Source: Agaricus subrufescens (taxonomy: Eukaryota > Basidiomycota > Agaricomycetes > Agaricales > Agaricaceae). From it: a stretch of DNA of 64,000 bases. Every line of letters begins with the position of its first letter. The stretch's first letter is position 1. Position numbers and translations under genes: made by a program. Location of the stretch: assembly GCA_029945375.1 (NCBI GenBank), contig CM057065.1, positions 868,001-932,000 on the forward strand, given 5' to 3'. Under the pieces are notes generated by a model, which saw only the letters and a list, made by a program, of their open reading frames with translations, was not told where the DNA came from and did not search any database. Positions 57,764-64,000 of this stretch are shown here, one piece after another.

Positions 57764-58354
57764 TCAGCCAGTGATGAGGTGGTATACGTGCCTGGCGGGT
57801 ACCGGGGCAGTTTCCTTCTCTTTCCTCTTTTTGGATGCGGCGGGACCTTGCAAAGAATGCGCACATTTCTTCCGCTGCTTAGAACACTCGGCGCAAGCAG
57901 TACCGGCGGTATTGGACCAGCACACAAGACTCCGGTTGGCACATGCCTCGCATTTTGTCGAATATACATGGGCCCCGGCCTGCGGAATCGTCCATAAGTC
58001 GATCTCGACGATTGGAACTAGTTTGTGCACCGGTGGAACCTTGATGCTCGCCCGTTCCAACTCATCCGCCTTTCTGCCACTCCTCTTCGTTGCCTGGGTC
58101 ATCTTCACAACTGCGGCCATCTCCCTTGCCTTCGCTTTCGGAACCTCCACCACTTCCTCGGTACCTTTTCCTCCCTCGTCGGAACCAGATTTCTCAACCT
58201 CGATATCCTCTCCTTCAGCATCAATGTCCATCAGGACTTCCTCGGCACCCTTTTTCTTCACGGCCTCAGCATCCCGCTTTGCAGCCCATGCAGCGAACTC
58301 GGCGGCGGTCATCTTGTTGAAGTCGGGGGTGGTAGTGGTGGTGGATTGAGACAT
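57764..58354 (-). CDS. Antisense protein with Zn2Cys6-type cysteine cluster
   Basis: 196 codons, starts MSQSTTTTTPDFNKMTAAEF. A helical, acidic and basic first half. Cysteines at residues 135, 138, 145, 154, 157 and 164 give C-x2-C-x6-C-x8-C-x2-C-x6-C, the spacing of Gal4-type binuclear zinc clusters, with Lys/Arg between the last pair (SKQRKK). A basic KKRKEK follows. It lies between pol and the 3' LTR on the opposite strand. It could act as a DNA-binding regulator of the element. That role is inference. Confidence 0.6.
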   Translation of the reverse strand: MSQSTTTTTPDFNKMTAAEFAAWAAKRDAEAVKKKGAEEVLMDIDAEGEDIEVEKSGSDEGGKGTEEVVEVPKAKAREMAAVVKMTQATKRSGRKADELERASIKVPPVHKLVPIVEIDLWTIPQAGAHVYSTKCEACANRSLVCWSNTAGTACAECSKQRKKCAHSLQGPAASKKRKEKETAPVPARHVYHLITG

Positions 58355-58589
58355 GGCAGGAAGGATGGGGGAACTCGAATTGTTCCAAGTCCCTTCTTAT
58401 AAGCGTCCCGACACGTTCCAATTCTGGATCTACCGCTCATCATTGCAATGCGCTTTTAATTTCCGTCGCCTCATTCCCTGCCATGCTTCCCTTAAGGATG
58501 GGATCCTCAGCTTCTATTTTCGCTCCCGACAAAGTTCTATTTTTATCCGGGCACATTCCCTTATCAATGCGGCCTCGAGGCTCAGCCTT

Positions 58590-58602
58590 AAGGGGAGGAT
58601 AC
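58590..58602 (+). promoter_or_regulatory. Polypurine tract
   Basis: AAGGGGAGGATAC directly precedes the TG of the 3' LTR, the expected place for plus-strand priming. Confidence 0.8.
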
Positions 58603-59249
58603 TGTTATATCCCGTTTCCAGAACTTTCCAATCATTCCCGACATTTCCTTTTCTATCTAGAACGTTCCATTTCCATTTCCAGTATGTTCCAAGGTATCCT
58701 GCTGTCAAGTTTCCTTTCGATGGGATCTGCTCGGGACCATTGTCTTTCGGGTTCCTTTAATTGGTAAGTCTGCTTCCCAGAACCGGTAGTGGTTGGCCGG
58801 TTATGCCGTAGTTCCCTTTCCGGAACTACGGTTGCGCTCCCGCGGTTGCTCTACGACCAACGCAATGCGGGCCGTAACTTTCCAATGGCCAACGCGACTG
58901 TATCCAGATTGGTACTCATTCCTATTGCGATGTGATTGCTATATCTCTATTCCGATTCCTATTTCTATTTTCCGGAACTATTCCTTTTCCGTAATTTACT
59001 CCTGTATACCTTCGTATATAAGTTCCACATTCCTGTATCTATTCCTCAGTCTGAAATCGACTTAGATTCTATTCTCTCTCGATTCCTATCCTTCCGCTAA
59101 GCGTTCTGCAACTCGCATTCTATTCCGCTATCGCTCTCTAGGCATCTGGAACCCACTGGAGGGCACAGTGCGCCTTTGTGTCGCTGAGGCCAATGCCTAT
59201 CCCCAGAACGGAACTGCCTAGTTCCAACTCTGCGGTCGTAGTCTTAACA
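58603..59249 (+). repeat. 3' LTR
   Basis: 647 bp, same length as the 5' LTR, no indels. By hand about 32 differences, all transitions. Confidence 0.95.
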
Positions 59250-59254
59250 CTCCT

Positions 59255-61119
59255 CAACCAAACATCACACTTGCCTAATCCCTTGCTCTTCATTGGCTAG
59301 CAAGGTTCCAACCCTAGACCCTAGTCTAGAAACCCTCAAGACTCCTCCCCCACTGATCAACCTGTCAATAAGATGTCCTCAATTGGACTAAGTTTCCATC
59401 TCACCTTTAGTCACTTTGAGATTATCATTATTGCTGCCTGATCCAGAGTCTCAACCGATAACTCTGACAGTCTTGCTTCAGTTCATTCAGTTTAGACATG
59501 TGCAAGTCCCCTACTTCCTAGCCTTTCCCTATTAGGCAGGTAGTAGTTATAGAATCAGTCTAGCATAAGGTCCACTAAAGGAACCGTGCTCCACTAAGTC
59601 CTCGAGCCATCCCATAACCAGTCTTGATGATAATTCCCAATAAAGTTTCCCTAGGCTCAGTCTTGAGACTTCCATTTTAAGTCCTTGAACGTGATTATAT
59701 TTCCCCTAACAGTACAGTTTTCCTGTTAGGAATCGTGGATACAATCTCCACTGATTCCTGGTTCAACCTGTCTTCACACATGCCCTCAACCAATCTTATT
59801 ACTAACAGAGTGATTGATTACCTGTTCTTGAGCCTAATACATACACCTAGCTGCATTAAACATATATTTTCATGTGTAAAACAGCTGGGGCCATAACACC
59901 ATAACACACAGATAAACTAGTTAGCATACTGACCGATACACACAGTCTTACCCTGCTTGTTGCCAGAGAATGGCTTGCAAGTGTACACCTACACTTTTGA
60001 TGTTTTGTCCCCAAAGCTATATTCATGCCTGCTATTGTCAATCAGAAATGTTGAGACTTAATCTATCTAACCTCCATAGACACCCGCTTAAACATCTCAG
60101 CTTACATCAACTGCTGGACCTGTCCATGGTACCAGAAGAGTCCCTACCCATAGTTGTTATTCTATACAGAGTTTTGGGAGTACAGATGAATGCTACAAGG
60201 AGATCTACAAGATCTTCTCACATATACTAACAACTCAATATTCTCGAGCAGTTCATCTACTCAAGAATATGCTCCCTACTCTAATTTAATACATTTACTT
60301 TGTTCTACACAGGTTCTGTAAATAAGATATCTAGATTATGTCTATGCAGTATGTATATAAAGTACAAATTATGCTTGTATGTTAGACAGCTTGAAATCCA
60401 CCTCATATTTTGTCTAAACCCTTCCTCTCTTGATATCTCACTCAAGGATCCACAGGCACACTTATACAGGTTCATGTCTGCTGTCCTAACCACTGTGCAC
60501 ACTATGGTGCTGCTTCAATAAGAAAGCCTTGTTTTGTTTCTTGTTTTAGTCACTGCTACCCACCCCTGTAAAACAATTCCTTTCAAGATGTTGTGGGACC
60601 TTGTATCTACTTGGATTAGGGCCCTACCTCCTTTACTCAACTCAGAAATAGAGCAGCTAAAATGGAGAATTGATAGATATACAGAGTTTGGTGTCACTAA
60701 GAAAGGCCTTGGGAGAAATGACTAGTCAACAGTTCATCATTATACTCATCTTATCAATGACATTGTCAGTGATAGCCATAAAAGGTACAACAGGCCTTGA
60801 AGAGAGAGTATACAACAGGTATACAAGGGCCCTGGATTGTCGTCATGATGATGGAATCATGTCATGCAGTGACTCTATCTTGGGTAAAGCTAGATATGCA
60901 TTTGATAAGGCGGAAAGCAAATGATAGAATGTGTGACAAGTATATTAATAATTTGAATGACAAATGTATGTATTTTACTTATTTCTGAGTGATGTACACA
61001 GCCACTGGTGATGGCCATTTGACACAAGTTGCCAGCCCCTCACAATGCAAGGCACAATCCTTAGATTGCATGTTTTGACATGTTTGCCTCTGTGAGGGAA
61101 TGGGCTGGGTAGGAGCCTG
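59255..61119. other. Right internal part of the 11.15-kb element
   Basis: CpG-poor. The longest protein-like stretch is at 60534-60725 (LWDLVSTWIRALPPLLNSEI...), which I do not recognise and which could be a transposase scrap. The right inverted repeat is 60989-61119, ending GGGCTGGGTAGGAGCCTG. Confidence 0.5.
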
Positions 61120-61128
61120 AGGGTAGTC

Positions 61129-61952
61129 TGTTGATTGGGACATGTACCAACTCCTCAAGGAGCTGCAAGCCAACTGTCATCAGAAAATAAGTATGGAGTT
61201 CTAACATCTGCATCTAATGGTAATATGGAGACATGAGTATGTTTATAACATTTCCAAATTCCTATCTAAGCATAATGTATTGAGTAGTATGTAGGTCTAT
61301 TCTTCAAGGGGACACAAGCCAACTGTATCAGGATGGGACATGGGATAATAAGGCTACTCTTTGCTACAAGATCCTGTCAGCCTACAAGAAAGAGCCTCTT
61401 GTAGTGATATTGACTGATTCCTTTGTGAAGGGCTTGCAGATATTGTAAGGCTGTCCAATCTTCTTGATCCAGGAGGGTATAACTCCATGGAACAGAGTTT
61501 GGGGACACTTGCAAATGTTGTGCATGTGAGATTTGTGTATGCACATATTGTGAGCAAATGTATCTAGATGAATAGTGGAATGTAGGTTGATGTGTGTAAG
61601 ACAGCTATTAGTAAAGTTGTATGAGAGATGGTGCATGCTGATCCTACCTCCTAGGGTATATGCTGCCCTCAACTTTCGAAGTAGGATGTCATTTTCTGTA
61701 TGACATGTTGTGTGATCCTTGTTTATCAAGTGGTAGAGTCAGATCTCAATGTCAGGAACTCTGGCCATGGCATATTCAAGCATATACACCCTACAGTGGG
61801 CAACATTCCATGTACACTGCTGCTTTAGCATTCCACTAAAGCAGTGATATATGTATCATATCTTATGGAGTCCATCTTGTGACTTGAGATACTTGCTGCT
61901 GTTGGCCATGTCTGGGCACAGTAGTTCTGTTGGAATGTATGTTCAAGAGAAC
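61129..61952. other. CpG-depleted spacer module
   Basis: Aligns base by base with 44640-45500, but nearly every CpG there is TpG or CpA here (ACTCCTCGAGGAG against ACTCCTCAAGGAG; ATTGACGGATTC against ATTGACTGATTC). The eroded NACHT piece reads YNSMEQSLGTLANVVHVRFV at about 61477-61545. Confidence 0.7.
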
Positions 61953-62552
61953 CTTCCACACAAGCCCACTAAAGCCATTTTATCTAGTCCCAAATAAATG
62001 TAGTGGAAATGAGTGGCAAGCAAACAGAAGCAAGTGTCAGAATTTCATCAAGAAAGTTTGTAGATTGTTTGCATAGTTTGAGAGATGATGATGATTTAAA
62101 GCATGGTCAGCACATTGCTGAGGACTCTGGCCAAGACTGTAAGTGCAACAACAGCACCACTGATGTAGAGTGATCCAACTGCACCATTCTTGCTGTCTCC
62201 ACCAGAGTCACCAGAGCCAGTACCTGTTGTTGTGGCATTGAGTGCACCTACAAGAGTAACACTCAGGTTAGTGACTGAAGGGGGGTCACCATGATTTATC
62301 ACTGTACCAGAGCCTTGAGGGGGAGGGAAAGTCTTATTGTCATTTGTCTTGATGTAGGCATTGGCAAGTCCTTGATGAACACACATTGCAATGGGTCCTA
62401 TGGTGAGATCATCACAAGCCAAAGCATCAGGCAAGATGTAACCTGTTGCTATATCGACTGTGTCCTGGAATAGATCATGTTTGAGAACAATAAATCCAGT
62501 GTTTATGGTAGTGGCATTGCCCATGATGTACTCCCAATTTTGTAAGCAGCAT
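61953..62552. other. Inserted roughly 600-bp gene fragment
   Basis: Absent from the counterpart at about 45500-45515. The module is broken after TTGGAATGTATGTTCAAGAGAA and resumes at AAGTGACAGTAATGTAC. Boundaries are approximate. No inverted repeats or target duplication are evident. Confidence 0.55.
62096..62524 (-). CDS. Fragment of a GPI-anchor-like surface protein
   Basis: 142 codons on the minus strand. The body has ALACDDLTIGPIAMCVHQGL with two cysteines and N-glycosylation-like sites (NATT, NKT, NLS). It is followed by a Gly/Ser/Asp-rich spacer (TGTGSGDSGGDSKNG) and a hydrophobic C-terminus (SLYISGAVVALTVLARVLSN), the layout of a GPI-anchor signal. There is no signal peptide at its start, so this is probably the last exon of a larger secreted protein captured into the spacer. 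Family not recognised. Confidence 0.5.
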   Translation of the reverse strand: MGNATTINTGFIVLKHDLFQDTVDIATGYILPDALACDDLTIGPIAMCVHQGLANAYIKTNDNKTFPPPQGSGTVINHGDPPSVTNLSVTLVGALNATTTGTGSGDSGGDSKNGAVGSLYISGAVVALTVLARVLSNVLTML

Positions 62553-64000
62553 TAAGTGACAGTAATGTACTGTACTGTACGTGTTTTATCCATCATAAAT
62601 GTTGTTCAACTGGATGACAAAATCAGTGCAGCTGGTTACTACAATCCTGCAAAAGCTACTACCAGAGTATACCATACAGAATGCAACAGCTTTTCTGGCC
62701 AGGCAGTTCAACTAAGGCTGAGGCAAAGGTAAGAGAGGGTGCTGTGGCAGGTGAACAGTATGGCTGCTGACAAGTTTAGCAGTGTAAGGAGAGGCCAATC
62801 ATAGGCTCAGGTTGGTTGGCAAAGTGGTTCAGATGTGATCAACTGGGTCACATCCTGGACACTGGATGCAGGGCAACTTGAGGGGGTTGATGTGCAAGAG
62901 TGACAACACTTTAGGGGCACCAAGGCACAGAGTCTATAAATAACATGTATGCTATTGTTTGCATGACATTGTTGATCCATTCCACACCTACCAACTTGAC
63001 GCAAATCATCCACCATGTCCTATCAACTCATGTAACATTTGCAGCTGCAATCAGGTGATCAACACTGATGCAACACTCAGACAGGCATTGGCTGTAGTAG
63101 CGGCCATACCCCAAATTCCTTGGTGACAGGAACCCCTACATGCAAGTGCATACAATGGTGAGGAGTACCTTGTTTGCTTTACAAGCCTATCCTCACTATG
63201 ACCTACTAGTCAGTCTTGTTGCACCTCTCTCAAACTTGTGTGAAGGAATACACAAGCTCATGGTGCTGCCCATCACAAGGTGAAGAAACATTGCATGGAC
63301 ATCCAATGTTTTAGTTCATGATCTACCTACACAATGTCCTTTCAGAGCATGGTTAGCTTCCTCAGTAGGACCCATTTTGTTTACATGCAACAGTGGTGGG
63401 GGAAAACTGATGTGCTGGGTGGGACTGCAGTTACAGGATTGGCTATGGTGCTGAGTGTCACCATTGAGCTCTCGTAAGTTGCCTGATACCTTGCAAGAAT
63501 CAGTCTTGCTTTAACTGGTGCAATGATAGACCTAAAACCATTACCTTCTGCAAGGACAAGATCAACTGTCACTTGTCTGTCCTCCAGCCATCAACAGTGA
63601 TTTGGCACTTCTCCCGTAGCCCCAATCCAAACTTCATGGTCACATGGATCAGTGACAATCATGGACAGCCTGGACAAACTCAGCAGCAACTGCAATCATT
63701 CCAAGCTCCCCCACCTTACACCTAATTCCTGTGCCACATCATGCATCACACCAGTCTATAGGAAAAATGCAAGTGCGGAAGATTCCAGCAAGGCTCTTAC
63801 CAATGTTAAATGCACTTGTAGAAACTGTAAGTACCTCCAATTTTCTTGACATGTGATTGACTAATTTGCATTGAAGGGATGGAATTTGTGGATTGCTAAT
63901 GGTCAGTGTTGTGCTCAGTCACTGACCAGTCACCTGGCAATTGATAGGTCAATGTGACTGGTTTATTTTACTGTTGACTAGTTAATGACTGATGCCACCA
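62553..64000. other. CpG-depleted spacer module to the right edge
   Basis: Continues the repeat order seen in other spacers: TGACAGTAATGTAC block, TATA block (TATAAATA at 62935-62942), GGTGACAGGAACC block (63120), eroded NACHT (63409-63890). By the array spacing, another gene copy would be expected just beyond the window. Confidence 0.55.
63409..63890 (+). pseudogene. Eroded NACHT remnant
   Basis: DVLGGTAVTGLAMVLSVTIE stands at the P-loop position, TIMDSLDKLSSN (about 63652) at Walker B, and LKGWNLWIAN (about 63870) at LWKL. No long frame. Confidence 0.5.

Larger units (their letters stand above)
51079..59249 (+). mobile_element. Ty3/gypsy chromovirus LTR retrotransposon
   Basis: Two 647-bp LTRs (TGTTATATCC...GTCTTAACA) and a 5-bp target duplication CTCCT at 51074-51078 and 59250-59254. 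Order is gag, protease, reverse transcriptase, RNase H, integrase, chromodomain, then antisense frames. A purine-rich AAGGGGAGGATAC precedes the 3' LTR. I see no clear tRNA-type primer site right after the 5' LTR, so self-priming or an unusual tRNA is possible. It is inserted inside the 11.15-kb DNA element. Three stop codons in pol make it non-autonomous. Confidence 0.95.
49970..61119. mobile_element. Non-autonomous or decayed DNA transposon, split by a gypsy element
   Basis: The ends are inverted repeats of about 130 bp. The outer 18 bp (CAGGCTCCTACCCAGCCC) match exactly, and the rest matches at roughly three bases in four, including GGGGCTGGCA and TGGCCATCAC/TCAGCCATCAC. It is flanked by the 9-bp repeat AGGGTAGTC at 49961-49969 and 61120-61128. 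Without the nested 8.17-kb retrotransposon it would be about 3.0 kb. It has no transposase-sized frame and is poor in CpG. An 8-9-bp duplication and CAGG termini suit hAT or KDZ elements, but this is inference. Confidence 0.8.

Overview
The window looks like nuclear DNA of a filamentous basidiomycete, most likely an Agaricomycete. The evidence is introns of about 48-60 bp with GTRAGT donors, NACHT NTPases of the GAA(S)DSS..PP.C.PGTR type typical of mushroom-forming fungi, a chromodomain Ty3/gypsy element, and a large GCM1-type DNA transposon. I cannot name the species.

The backbone is a tandem array of NLR-like (NACHT, STAND-class) genes, all on the + strand. There is the 3' end of one copy (1-514), six full-length copies starting at 4435, 10444, 16249, 22116, 41365 and 46675, and one internally deleted remnant (9236-9690). 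Once the mobile elements are removed, gene starts are spaced about 5.3-6.0 kb apart. All six share the same six-exon plan: a Pro/Ser-rich basic N-terminus, a short F.DAHDF.. exon, a 33-36 nt mini-exon, a long NACHT exon, and two short variable C-terminal exons. In every copy the summed exon length is a multiple of three. The copy at 10444 has an early in-frame stop and a foreign upstream region. The long spacers are themselves repeated and hold eroded remains of an older NACHT family (degenerate P-loop, Walker B and LWKL..AAG..FAYA stretches).

Two insertions split the array. (1) A 13.4-kb cut-and-paste transposon (26302-39740) has about 41-bp imperfect terminal inverted repeats and a 10-bp target duplication. 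It carries a large multi-exon transposase gene (Pro-rich repeats, GCM1-like zinc region, DDE core, USP-like peptidase, PHD finger, C-terminal domain) and a second gene of unknown function. The transposase gene looks disabled. (2) An 11.15-kb element (49970-61119) has about 130-bp inverted repeats and a 9-bp target duplication. It has no transposase left and is itself split by a Ty3/gypsy chromovirus (51079-59249; two 647-bp LTRs, 5-bp duplication CTCCT). The gypsy element has a -1 slip site at the gag stop, three nonsense codons in pol, and antisense reading frames, one with a perfect Zn2Cys6 spacing.

From 61120 to the end the spacer module resumes but has lost almost all CpG, and it carries an inserted gene fragment encoding a GPI-anchor-like tail. 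The LTR pair also differs only by transitions, mostly at CpG. Together these suggest CpG-directed C-to-T decay (RIP-like or methylation-driven) acting on the repeats and leaving the gene copies intact.

The main biological candidate is the NLR array: a fast-evolving family with a short, apparently zinc-binding, variable C-terminal module in place of the usual WD40, ankyrin or TPR repeats.
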